NCBI GenBank assembly: GCA_020152595.1
Contig: JAIGNY010000589.1
Coordinates: 26,001 to 90,000 of the forward strand
DNA from: Chiridota heheva
Lineage: Eukaryota; Echinodermata; Holothuroidea; Apodida; Chiridotidae
Direction: 5' to 3'
Length of the DNA stretch: 64,000 nt
Shown here: in pieces, positions 45,510 to 56,542 of the stretch
Numbering within the stretch: position 1 is the first letter of the stretch
Layout of the letters: each line of letters begins with the position of its first letter
Program-made: the position numbers and the translations under genes
Notes under the pieces: generated by a model
Told to the model about the DNA's origin: nothing
The model's database searches: none
Seen by the model: the letters and a program-made list of their open reading frames with translations, nothing else

Positions 45510-46255
45510 CTGGCGTGCGCTCTGCTGGCGCGCGCCTTTGCTGGCGTGCGCCCTGCTGGCGTGCGCCCTGCTGGCGCGCGCCCTGCTGGCGCGCGCCTGC
45601 TGGCGTGGCGCCTGCTGGCGTGCGCCCTGCTGGCGCGCCTGCTGGCGTGGCGCCCTGCTGGCGTGGCGGCGCCTGCTGGCGGCGCCCTGCTGGCGCGCGC
45701 CTGCTGGCGCGCTGCTGGCGCCCTGCTGGCGCCTGCTGGCGCGCCCTGCTGGCGTGGCGCCCTGCTGGCGCGCCCTGCTGGCGTGCGCCCTGCTGGCGTG
45801 GCGCCCTGCTGGCGGCGCCCTGCTGGCGCGCCCTGCTGGCGTGCGCCTGCTGGCGTGGCGCCCTGCTGGCGGCGCCCTGCTGGCGTCGCGCCCTGCTGGC
45901 GCGGCGCCCTGCTGGCGCGGCGCCCTGCTGGCGTCGCGCCTGCTGGCGCGGCGCCCTGCTGGCGTGCGCCCTGCTGGCGTGCGCCTGCTGGCGTGCGCCC
46001 TGCTGGCGTGCGCCCTGCTGGCGTGCGCCCTGCTGGCGTGCGCCCTGCTGGCGTGGCCCTGCTGGCGCGCTGCTGGGCGTGCGCCCTGCTGGCGTGCGCC
46101 CTGCTGGCGTGCGCCCTGCTGGCGTGCGCCCTGCTGGCGTGCGCCCTGCTGGCGTGCGCCCTGCTGGCGTGCGCCCTGCTGGCGTGCGCCCTGCTGGCGT
46201 GCGCCCTGCTGCGTTTGCTGGCGTACAGCCCTGCTGGTTAGAGCGTGGCGCCCTG
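45510..46255 (+). repeat. 15-bp GC-rich minisatellite, about 48 copies
   Basis: Units CTGGCGTGCGCCCTG, with CG/TG variation and 2-3 bp indels in the left half and near-identical copies at 46080-46205. The period is a multiple of three without stops, so open frames of 244-284 codons appear on both strands (Ala/Arg/Gln/Gly-rich or Leu/Ala/Cys-rich). None has gene structure. It is a strong GC island in AT-rich DNA. Confidence 0.95.
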
Positions 46256-46259
46256 CTGG

Positions 46260-47530
46260 CAAAAACCCTGCATATAATCTTTATCCTTTGGCAAGTTATC
46301 CAAGTTTGATGTGCGCTTTGCAATAGAGAGTTGTTCCTCCACCATTTTGTCAAAGTTTAGAGGAGACATTACTTGACTGTTTTGTGTTGAAATCATACAG
46401 TACCAATGATGTCATTATTTTTCCTATATACTAGCACACATAATGTATTTAGATAAAATTATCTTTGATTTTTTTTTAAATGCTTTGACATGAATTCTAA
46501 GGACTTGAAGCAAAGAAATACATCCTAATCTGTACTGGGTGTATGAAATCATATTTTAGAGGGCTTATGAACAAAATAACCATTCCTATGTAAGCTTATA
46601 TTGACAGAATTAATGTTTTGATATATTAAATGATATAGGCTAAATTGCAGTGTTTAGTATGATGTGAAATTTCTTCAGATAACTTATAAGTATTATTTCT
46701 ATCATATAAAATTAATCAAAAGACATACTTATGTCTGCTTTAACACAGATCTTAATTTTGCTTCTGTTTGTTTGCCTCTTGGTCAGCAAGAAAGAATGAT
46801 TGGTGCTTAAAGGATAAATATGCAATCAGATTGCAACCGAGGATAGGAAGGAAGGGAGTTCAGGTCGCAGCACAATTTTCTAAAGGCTGGTCCTAATACT
46901 CACACTAATTTTATCCTGCTTACAGAATGAAACTCCTTCTCCTCTTAAAGACAAAAAAACCTCTGAATGGAACTATTATAAATAGTAACCCACTGATAGT
47001 TATAACAAGAGAACAGGAAGCACTCTGTTAATGATAACCAAGGCAAAACGTCTACAGAACATAGGTTAGTCACCCGCAAAAAAATGCAAACAGAGTTCAT
47101 TAGTGAACAGAGTCCAACAGTAAACAACGCCCAATACGTCATGACAAAAGCTTACCAGGTTCGTCAGAGGACAAGGGCGGTTTACAAATGAAGGGATCAA
47201 ACTGTCTGTAAAATTTAACTAAACAGAAGCTGCCAAAACCACAGCTAAACCGTGTTAGCAAAACAAAAACGAAATAAAAGGTACCAAAGTTCGGCAAGAT
47301 TCCGTTAGAAAAACAACGAAAAAACAATCGCCAAACAACAGCAAAGCTTCATTAGTAAAAGTAAACAAAATAAAAAGAACCTGAAGAACAGCAAAAAAAT
47401 TTTTTAGCAAAAAAGAAACAAAATAAACGTGCTATAACAGCGGCCAAAATCCATTAGTGAACGACTAAGACGTTAAGAAAATTAACGGAAGAATCGTAAT
47501 TGAACGAGAAATGTGAATAATTGAAAACAA
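46260..47530. other. non-coding, probably including DIRS 3' region
   Basis: No gene seen. From about 47070 to 47500 a degenerate A-rich pattern recurs (AACAGNNNAGTTCATTAGTGAAC and CATTAGTAAAAG variants). It adjoins the recombinase end of the DIRS-type element and may be its 3' terminal region. I could not identify terminal repeats. Confidence 0.35.
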
Positions 47531-47536
47531 AAATAT

Positions 47537-48390
47537 TCACCTAAAAGAAAGGGATGGTCCACTTCTCGAAAGAACGGCCCTTGCAGCCCCACCTTGATAG
47601 TCTGGTATATCCTTCAGATATGCAGAGACGAACGTGGCTGGTATTTTCCATACCGCAGCACGAAGAATCTCGTTGAGAAAAACCCCACCAAAAAGCGCAA
47701 TTGATGTAGCTATGCCTCGCACTTGATGTGCCTTAACCGATAGTTCTATAAATAACATGGGTTTATTGTATTTGGATTGCCTGAATAATCCAACGTGAAA
47801 TCGTATCATGCGAGATGGCGTAATGTGGATTTGTAAGGACACAAATAGGCGTTTACGTTGTTCCGAAAAGATTGCATACAATTAATATAGTGTTTGAGAC
47901 ATCGAACGGGGCACCAGGCGTTGTCCTCTGTGTCAGAAAACGTAGCGAGCAACGGAAGGAAAATTGGTGCCGTTTAAACTCTAATGTTTGGTTCTTGGCT
48001 AAGAATGCCTGTGCGGGCACGAGTCGAACACCCCCCGATTCAAAGCGAATATGGCCTGTTTGAGTGAAAGCATGTGAATGGCACCTCTGTGTCTAGCAGA
48101 GGCCGCAGAGTGTAGAAATACCATTTTGATGTCACTTTCTTGAGTGAACATTCTGACAAAGGTTCATACGGAGCCTGTGCTAATGTCTCTAGAACCACCT
48201 GCATATCCCAAGGGGAAGCTAGGTTCCGAACCGAAGGTCTTTTTAAGAACATTCCTATAATTAATCTTTCCAGAGGCTGCGCGTCGGTGACGGTCGAACC
48301 ATATGGAAAGCCTCGGTGGATAGCTGCTATTGCTGTCCTAATCCCCTTAATTGTATTGATGGACTTATTCAGGTTAAACTGTACCAACAA
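47537..48390 (-). pseudogene. tyrosine recombinase of DIRS element, frameshifted
   Basis: The N-terminal part (48390 to about 48110) reads NKSINTIKGIRTAIAAIHRG then PLERLIIGMFLKRPSVRNLA, typical of the SAM-like DNA-binding domain. After a frameshift near 48110 comes VFLHSAASARHRGAIHML, containing the first catalytic Arg. A stop and further shifts follow. The last frame (47881-47537) gives VKAHQVRGIATSIALFGGVF (His-x-x-Arg box) and FVSAYLKDI, with the putative nucleophile Tyr. The enzyme would integrate circular element DNA without staggered cuts. Breaks make it non-functional. Confidence 0.85.
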
Positions 48391-48436
48391 AAAGTCTGCT
48401 ACGTCACCAAGAGGTGCTGTATGCGAAGAAACTGAT

Positions 48437-49540
48437 CTATCCTGGCACTAGTCTCAGAACATCCCAAATCTGGAAGCATACATCCTTAAAGTGGAAGGTC
48501 TCCGGCTTCAGGCTGCCATCGGCTTCAGGCTGCCATTTGGGCAGCTGCATCCGAAAGACCCTGCGACACAAGGGATTTGCGGATAAAGGCCACACAGTCA
48601 AATGGAGTGCTCTTGGATTGTGGTACAGTTTGTCGGAGCCCGGGATTGAGACTAACTCGTCTGTGACCAGAGGCTCGCACGGGAAACCTGCGATAAGATT
48701 GAGCAGATAAGGTAACCACAGTTGGATGGGCCAATTGGGAACTACCAGAAAAAACATGTGACACTGATCATACATCACCTCGCCCAGTACTTTCGGTACC
48801 AGTGCGAACGGTGGTAAGGCGTAGTCCACGAGGTAGGTCCACATGATCTCGGGTGTCAGAGCGCAAAAAACTGGTAGCTTGTGGTTGTCCATGAACGCGA
48901 ACAGATCTACGTCCGGGAGACCTGCGGAAGGAGTGCCCATTCTGTGGGGGGGTCCTTGGAGGCGAGATAACAGATCCGCGATCGTGTTATCTTTGCCTGG
49001 CAGGTGGACCACCTGGAGTGTGACCATGTTCGTCATGCACCAAGACAGAAGGGACTTGGCTAGGATCAAGAGTCTCCTGGATCTCGTGCCTCCCTGTCTG
49101 TTGATATACGCCACTACTGTGGTGTTGTCGGTGCATATGAGAACAGTCTTGTTCCATACTTGTGGTAGGAAATGAACAAGAGCCCGACGTACTGCCTTTA
49201 GTTCCAACAAATTGATGTACTGGCCGCACCAAGTGTCCGTCCAAGTTCCTGCAACTTGGGACCACGCTAAATGCGCTCCCCACCCTGTCAAAGACGCATC
49301 GGTCACCGCTGACACTGAAGGTCTGACAGGTGGAAAATCACTCCCTGTGACAGGTGAGAGTGGAAGCACCACCACCAAATGTGGGGGACCACCATCTGTG
49401 CAAGGGAGACGAGGACACTGAGGTCCCTCCTGAATGGGACAAAATGATCCAGTAGATGAAATTGTAGATCCCGCATGTGAAACCTGCACATAGGGACTAC
49501 ATCTATTAGGCTGGCTAGGTATCATAGGAATACCAACCAC
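48437..49540 (-). pseudogene. RNase H and C-terminal region of DIRS polyprotein
   Basis: A 367-codon open frame on the minus strand. RNase H residues are visible: TDASLTGWGAHL (Asp), NLLELKAVRRAL (Glu), CTDNTTVVAYIN (Asp) and PGKDNTIADLLSR (Asp region). It is followed by LPDVDLFAFMDNHKLPVFCA and VVPNWPIQLWLP, blocks typical of DIRS proteins after RNase H. The N-terminal 60-odd residues of this frame are out of register with reverse transcriptase sequence. It degrades the RNA strand during copying. The domain itself is uninterrupted but the polyprotein is broken on both sides. Confidence 0.85.
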
Positions 49541-49729
49541 GCTCTTGCTGGCAATGCCAGTTGTAAGAGAAGGACGTCGGCTCCTGCCTCATGACTAGGA
49601 TCCGCTCCCTCCCTTGAGTATTTCTATATTTTACTAGCCATAGCCATTTTTATCATCATTTTGTCCGCTCCCCACCTATTCATAAGTTGTTAATAATAAT
49701 AATAATTGACGTATTGTGTAAAATCCAGG

Positions 49730-50563
49730 ACTGCTCCCAGAAAGATGGGAGTCTGAGAAGGAACTAGATGAGTATATTCGTATGTTCCACAATAGTGGCT
49801 GGGTCTACTGCAATGATTAGCCAGTCGTCTAGGTACATACAAATTTGGATGCCTTGCTTTCGCAGGAAGGCCGCTAGAACTTTATAATCCAGGTGAGACC
49901 CTGGGGTAAGTCGAAAACCTGATGGGTAACGCCCTGAAGGTGTATGTAACTCCCTCGAATTGGACTGACAAAAACGCCTGTATTTCTCGAGCATCAGCAC
50001 ATGAAGAAATGCATACATGAGGTCGACGGAGGTGGCCCACAGGCCCCGTCAACTGAGGAAGGATGAAGTGAAGAGTCTACATCTTGAACTTTAATGGACG
50101 AATGAACTTGTTGAGTGCATGGTGTTAGGTTGATGATTGAGTGCCACTTGTTCCTCTTCTTGGGGGCCACGAAAATTATGGGCATTACGAGACTCCTAGG
50201 AGGATTCGAGATGGGGGTGATGGCGTTCTTCGCCAACAGCTCACCCATCTCTGTCCTCAACAACTCTGTGTGGTTGCTCCAACAAGGCGTAGGAGTGGGG
50301 CGAAACACCCCCCTTGGGGTAAGGGGGTCGTGAACTCTAGACGGTAACCCTGCTGAATGGTTCCTAGCACTCATTGGTCTGTGGTGACTCTCTCCGACAC
50401 CTCTAAAAATTTCCCCAAACATCTTCGACTGGGCGTCCGTCAACAGGGGCACCGGGGGTGGGTCAAAGGCACTTCCCCTTGCCCTTCCCCACCCTTGGGA
50501 GGAAGAGGCACCCATTCTGTATGCAGAGGGGAAGGAGCGTTGACCGCTTTCTGCCACATTCAC
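49730..50563 (-). pseudogene. reverse transcriptase region of DIRS element, broken
   Basis: The minus strand shows LLRTEMGELLAKNAITPISN, SLVMPIIFVAPKKRNKWHSI, then after a frameshift near 50020 KVLAAFLRKQGIQICMYLDD with YLDDWLIIA as the catalytic box. After another shift near 49764 the sequence HLVPSQTPIFLGAVLDFTQ follows, before the AT-rich insertion. The N-terminal part (50563 to about 50330) is proline/arginine-rich without a recognised domain. At least three frame breaks. Inactive. Confidence 0.83.
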
Positions 50564-50579
50564 TCTGCCAGTCCATGAA

Positions 50580-52560
50580 ATGGACCCCTGGCAAGAGGAA
50601 GAAATTGTATTGGGCTTTGTTACTGCATTACGGCGACGATTGTCCCGTCACTGGGCAGGCGTACCCCAGCCCCGTACAGGGGCAGGAGGATGGGGACCTG
50701 TGGGAAAAGAAGAAAATAGTTTCGCCCTTAAAAACAGCTTATGCTTGTCCATGCCGCTTGATCTCAGTCACTGCAAAGAGTAGATGGGTTTAACTCACAG
50801 CATAATCTGCACGCATATTAAACACGCGAGATGGATGTCACCGGAGCGTAACTTAAAGAAGCGTTTACACCAGATGCATCACAGGACATCTTGGGACCTG
50901 TCCTCCTTGTCCATGATACTGGTGAAAAATATTACAGATACTGTAATGTTCAACGCGGAAAATCTTACTGAGGCAGTTCACACAGCCGTGGAACTGCATA
51001 GCTAATGGCTACAGAAACAAGAAGAAAATAGCTCTCGTGATGTTATACTTCTTGTGAAGATTGTCATTATCACCTGACCATGTACCTTCATAGCTAGTGG
51101 GTCTATTTCCTGGGTCTATTTCCAGGTTTATCATACGGTGTACATTATCCTTTTACAAAGCTCTGGACCCGTACGAACCCGTTCACTGGAGCTGTATGAA
51201 CCCATAAAGCCCTTGGCCACAGAGCCATACAGAGCCGTCACGGACCCATAAACCCGGGCTGTGGAGCCGTATGGAGCCGATCACCGGAGCCATGCGGACC
51301 AATATGGACCCGTGAAAGTAATGTAATGGCTCATCAACCAGCCGTAAAATTACTTAAAATTCACTTACTCCCTCTTTGGGCGCCGCCTTTATGTGGCCCT
51401 ACCGGTCCCTCCACAGAACCGTGGTCAACAGCGGTGTACAAAGAAGTTACCCACTAAATATTTGTGCCTTACTGACTCAGTAGCATCAAGAAGGGGGCAC
51501 TAGTGTTTTATTCTTAGGATGCCGCTTAGCTGAACAAAATAGTTACCCACAAAATATTCGCGCCTCACCGACTCAGCAGCGTCGCTTGTGGTTTATGATC
51601 AAAATAGACTTTTGCTGATAGACCGCACCTGTGGCCCTGCCAACTTAGTAGCTTCTAGTCAGAAGCCTCCAGAAGGTGAATCTGGTAGAAGTTAACAAAG
51701 TAAACTACTAACACAGACCTCCATGGCTCAGTGGCGTCAAGTCGGTGGCCATGGCGTGAGCAGAAACTCTAAGAATATTTTGATTTATCTCGCTTCTTGG
51801 CGTCTTGTTTAAAAAAATATATATATATATAAAAAATGTACATATACTTATACCAAGGCTCCCCTACGGGGGATATACTTACGATCCTTACGCAGGCGAG
51901 ACGGGTCTGCAGGAGAAGTCAAACATAGTGAGGCAAGCAACAGCAATTTAGTACATCAAAAATTTATCAAAAACACTATCTAAAAAAATTTTAATACCCA
52001 GAAAATGCACCAAACGTAAATTCTTACAAAGCGCAGGGGTAGCATGGAAAACACGAACCACTGTGTATCTTGGTGTCTGTGGAGATAAAAAGAAAAAAAT
52101 AATTCTCCTGAAAAGAGGACACCGGAAAGGCCCCTTCAAGGTCTCTCCAACGCCCCAAAATTTAAGCTTGAAAATTAAAAACTCTTGTCTTAATTACATG
52201 CAAGAAAAACAAACACACGACATGTACTGGTAACGTTGAATAAAATAAAGGCTCTCTTGTAACAACTGTAGCTCCTTGGAGCTGTATGAAGCCGACTCCT
52301 CAAACACCCTGTGGTGACGTTGACCCAATACGCATGCGCCAACAACAAAAGAAGAAGTTGGGCTAATGTATACGAGAACCTGTACTGAAGATATCCTAAC
52401 ATGTTAATACAAAGCATAGTATAAGGCTAAGCTCTCCTTGTGGAAGGGTGGGGCCGAGGGTGAAAAACACTTAAACCCAGGGGCAAAGGGTCCACTACAC
52501 AGGCATACTCTGTGCTCTAGGGAATAAAAAGACCAGCCACGAGAGTGTGACCCTCTCAAA
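50580..52560. other. non-coding, possible DIRS leader and diverged short repeats
   Basis: No gene seen. At 51160-51320 degenerate units such as GGAGCCGTATGGAGCCGATC and GACCCGTACGAACCC recur. A near-duplicate pair (AAGTTACCCACTAAATATTTG then GACTCAGTAGC at 51444; AGTTACCCACAAAATATTCG then GACTCAGCAGC at 51541) lies about 97 bp apart. Composition is GC-richer than the surroundings, as in the DIRS element, so part of this may be its 5' region. Confidence 0.35.
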
Positions 52561-52677
52561 CTAGCCACTCGTTTTGTACAGATGGAAGCAAAAACACTGT
52601 ATCCTAAGTGTAGGCTTAATGGGAAAGTCCATTGAGTCAGACCAAAGATTCTCGGTCCTGTGGCTATCTTGTCTTAC

Positions 52678-52741
52678 CTCAGAAAACTTTAAATAGCAAA
52701 CAGAATAAGGCCAAACAGTGTAAAAACCTGCCTGGTAGAAG
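52678..52741 (-). CDS. possible 64-nt internal exon
   Basis: A strong acceptor (ATTTTCTCCCTTGCAG) and donor (GAG then GTAAGACA) bracket 64 nt on the minus strand. With one leading nucleotide it reads FYQAGFYTVWPYSVCYLKFS and E without stop, and leaves phase 0. No homology or partner exon in matching phase was found: the 61 kb exon ends in phase 1 and the 45 kb exon expects phase 1, so this does not fit between them. Good splice signals alone arise by chance in sequence this long. Confidence 0.2.
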
Positions 52742-53521
52742 CTGCAAGGGAGAAAATTCTTTAAAAAGGTTGAATTTCTTAAAGAAAATTTGACCACTGG
52801 CAGTTCCAGCGATGTTGTGATAACATTGCGCTGAAAAGAAGTGAGGGTTAGTAGAGGTTATATGGAGGTCAGGGCTGGGCTGGTAACTATGTTTTTAAGG
52901 TCAGTTAAAAGTGCGTTAGATTCAGGTCATGGACCAGATTGCATATTTATAGCAGCATGGAAGGTAAGATATAAGTAGATGTAAATAGTTCAAAATATAC
53001 TAACACCAGAATTAAAAATCTCCACCTGTCAATATACCTTTAACATTGATTTCATCTCTTGAATGGAAATCCAAACAATGACAATTATGTACAATGTTTA
53101 GACATGTATGGAAATGAAAAATATCATAAATAAAAACTATGAAATTAATGCATTAAATTTCTAATGCTTTAATAATTGTGAGGTGGGCAGATGGAGGAGG
53201 ATCACAAGGAAATTGTTCTGTGGCCCAAATAAATTATTTGTCTGTTACACGGTTCAGAGGCTTAATTTTACTGATGTTGTTTTCCTCTGGCTAAACCAAT
53301 ATATTGTGCCTTTTTTCCAGCAGCACTCCAGGAAGTTGCAAATCAAGGTAACATAAAGATAGGGAATATTGAATAATGGATTAGTAGGATTTTAAGTCTT
53401 TTGATTTGTCCAACAGAGTTAGCAAAATGCAACATCTTGAAGGGAAGGAATTCCACACAGTTGAAAACAGGCACATGCAGAGCCAGCTCTGGTGCAGGTG
53501 AGCCATTCAACTAAGTATCCT

Positions 53522-54190
53522 GAGTGTAAAGTATGAATAGGACTGTAGAGTATGAACAGGACTGTAGAGTATGAACAGGAGTGTAGAGTATGAACAGGAG
53601 TGTAGAGTATGAACAGGACTGTAGAGTATGAACAGGACTGTAGAGTATGAACAGGACTGTAGAGTATGAACAGGACTGTAGAGTATGAACAGGACTGTAG
53701 AGTATGAACAGGACTGTAGAGTATGAACAGGACTGTAGAGTATGAACAGGACTGTAGAGTATGAACAGGACTGTAGAGTATGAACAGGACTGTAGAGTAT
53801 GAACAGGAGTGTAGAGTATGAACAGGAGTGTAGAGTATGAACAGGAGTGTAGAGTATGAACAGGACTGTAGAGTATGAACAGGACTGTAGAGTATGAACA
53901 GGACTGTGGAGTATGAACAGGACTGTGGAGTATGAACAGGACTGTGGAGTATGAACAGGAGTGTGGAGTATGAACAGGAGTGTGGAGTATGAACAGGAGT
54001 GTAGAGTATGAACAGGAGTGTAGAGTATGAACAGGAGTGTAGAGTATGAACAGGAGTGCAGAGTATGAACAGAAGTGCAGAGTATGAACAGGAGTGTAGA
54101 GTATGAACAGGAGTGTAGAGTATGAACAGGAGTGTAGAGTATGAGCAGGACTGTAGAATATGAGCAGGACTGTAGAATATGAACAGGAGT
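53522..54190 (+). repeat. 19-bp minisatellite, about 35 copies
   Basis: Units GAGTATGAACAGGACTGTA with a GAC/GAG switch and a GTA/GTG switch. Identical units are grouped (ACTGTA runs at 53615-53800, GTGGAG runs at 53900-54000), indicating local expansion. Confidence 0.95.
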
Positions 54191-55270
54191 GTATCGTTAA
54201 GACGATTTAAAATATATGCAATTTGTGCATCCGTGACATCTCAGAAACGTGAAGTCCACTTTTATGAACAATATATTCAGACAATGGCAGCCACTATAAG
54301 TGTCTTCAACCAATATATCTATTTCTTTTCATCTGTTTTACTGAAAATTCAAGTACTGTATATCAATGAAAATATTAAGGAAGTACTGTATATGAATAGG
54401 AATTCAACACAAAATAGGACATTTCTAAATATAGCACTGTGACTTTTCACATACAACTTGAAGATATTATGTACTGCAACCCCCAAAAAGATACAATCAA
54501 CACCCTCAAGCTAGGTCTAAAATAGCAGGCAAAAATATACTCACTGGAACCTACATGTACACATATCATACGACTATGCATTGACTAGTCTTTCCTGCCT
54601 GTATGCTATTGTTCAAAGCTATGATAGATTCGACGCCCTTGCTTTCTTCTATCAAAGGAAAATACCCTGAAAAAATTGCACAATATCTGCCTTCAGAAGC
54701 ATAGGTAAATAAAAATGCACAACATCTGCCAAGAATAGGTAGATCCCTGCAGTGTCACAAATTTCATGATTTATCATGATTTGAAATTCCAGCATTCCTT
54801 CCCACCACTGGATATACAGTAAAGGGCAATTGGAGCTCTACAGGTCAACCAAAACAAAGTGCACTAATCTTTCTTAGCACAAGGCACAAAAGAAAAAAGC
54901 ACTGAACATATAGACAGTCACATACTGAAGGTTGTGTAGTTGCTATCACACTCCTTTATAGTTTGGAAACTATCTTATTCTTGTATCAAATTCTTATTTC
55001 TAATTCATGGGCCATCTTACGCCAAGTATTAATTTTAGTATAGCATTCTGGGCTAATAAAACATGAAAAGTGATTTGTTTTGCAGTAATGAGTAATTCCA
55101 GAAAATAAGTATACAGGGGAATGAACCCTTGCAACCCTCCCCCCCCCCACAAAAAATATGGATATGGGCTCACAGACCCCCCCCCCTCCTTCCTACAAAT
55201 TATTACTTTTTAATCCAATCCGGGCTCACAATCCCAAAAAATTGAAATCCAGGCTCTTCAGAAAACCCAA
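54191..55270. other. no gene seen
   Basis: AT-rich sequence. C-runs at 55139-55147 and 55179-55187 are notable only as homopolymers. An 87-codon frame at 54179-54442 has no recognised domain. Confidence 0.35.
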
Positions 55271-55279
55271 CAACTAGTC

Positions 55280-55455
55280 TGATTAATAATTACAGCCTTT
55301 TGCCTTTTTTATATAAATGATACCCAATTTTAACTTAAATATTCCTCAAAGATATAACATTTTTGAATGCTTTTTCACCATATTGTTACTTTTGAAGTCC
55401 TCTTTCACGAAGTTAAATGTTTTTTCCTTGATTTTTACTGAACTAATTTCTTAAT
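55280..55455. mobile_element. MITE family M1, partial copy
   Basis: ATACCCAATTTTAACTTAAA, TTTTTCACCATATTG and GAAGTCCTCTTTCACG, ending ACTGAACTAATTTC, match the right arm of the family. The left part is absent. Confidence 0.5.
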
Positions 55456-56358
55456 GTCAGTGAAAACACATGTTCAGCATTTTGTACAATACTTAAAATA
55501 TGACAAACCTTGACTTTTGGTTGTCCGGGAAGGAGGAGTAGAATCAAGAAATTGCCTGATAGTTGATGTTTTGCTTTATCTGTGTGCACAAAGGATGAAA
55601 AGAAAGGCCCATGGACAGGTAGACAATTTGCCAAATATCATTTTGTTGGGTAGCTTAATAAAAAAACTGTAGCAGTTTAATTATGGTATGTATTGGCTTC
55701 TGAGCTTCTCTTATTGCCACTTACCTGAAAAATTTGGTTTATTTTCCAAAAAATTCAGCCATTAAAAAAAAAAAGGTTAATTTTTTGAAGAATTTATCCA
55801 TTTTCCAAAAAAATATTATTTCTTTCTGAAAATGTTCCCTAATTTTAAACCCTTTAGAAAACTAGTAAAAAGAAAAAGGTCAACCCTAACACACCATGAA
55901 CAGAGTCACAGATTTTTGTTGCAGAAATCAGTGATTTTCACCCTGTTTAAAAAATCACCTGCAAAAATCAGTAAGTCTGAAAAGGTCACTGCTGTTATTG
56001 CAACATTCAAAAATCACCTCTGTAACATGCTCCATTATATCACCTCCTAGAGTAACCATGGTGAAAATAGACCCCATAAAAATGTGAATATTTCCTTTAC
56101 TGGAGACTGAAGGCTATATAAAAACCTTGCCCAAGAAAGTTAATTGGGATTGCCAGGGGTTTTCCCTGGTACTCATCTATTTTCATTTATCAAAAAAACT
56201 TGCTTTCATGTTGTCTAGAATTAAAGTTTTAACAAGCTGAAATTTGCATTGTCTTTTAGTTTGTTTGAATCTGAGAAGAAACTATTGATTGGAAATGTTG
56301 GTTTTCCAAGTTTTTCACAGTTACTTCATAATATTCTATTTTAATTCTCTCCTAACAA

Positions 56359-56542
56359 AGCCAATGATTGTATTTAAGTAAATGGATATTCCTATAAAAT
56401 AAAACAAGAATATTGGAATATATATGCCACCTTTAAAATGGCATCCATATAGCCAATGATTGTATTTAAGTAAATGGATATTCCTATAAAATAAAACAAG
56501 AATATTGGAATATATATGCCACCTTTAAAATGGCATCCATAT
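56359..56542 (+). repeat. exact-looking 92-bp tandem duplication
   Basis: AGCCAATGATTGTATTTAAG to TGGCATCCATAT occurs twice back to back (56359-56450 and 56451-56542) with no difference that I can see. Non-coding; a recent duplication or an assembly error. Confidence 0.9.

Larger units (their letters stand above)
47537..50563 (-). mobile_element. DIRS-type (tyrosine recombinase) retrotransposon, degenerate
   Basis: On the minus strand, in order: gag-like/pre-RT and reverse transcriptase (50563-49764), RNase H (about 49430-49000), a DIRS-typical C-terminal extension, and tyrosine recombinase (48390-47537). That order and a recombinase instead of a DDE integrase define DIRS elements. Several frameshifts break it, and an AT-rich insertion with a TAA repeat lies at about 49620-49725. 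The characteristic split or inverted terminal repeats were not recognised, so borders are approximate; leader sequence may extend right to 51-52 kb. Confidence 0.85.

Noticed and set aside
45495..46353. Open frames of 244-284 codons on both strands
   Set aside because: They follow from a stop-free 15-bp repeat unit. They have no start context, splice structure or protein-like composition.
48843..49421. Plus-strand frames of 69-110 codons
   Set aside because: Antisense shadows of the DIRS RNase H region.
53315..53350. Plus-strand microexon CAGCACTCCAGG...AAG between TTTTTTCCAG and GTAACA
   Set aside because: 27 nt with no partner exons on the plus strand. Splice-like pairs this short are expected by chance.
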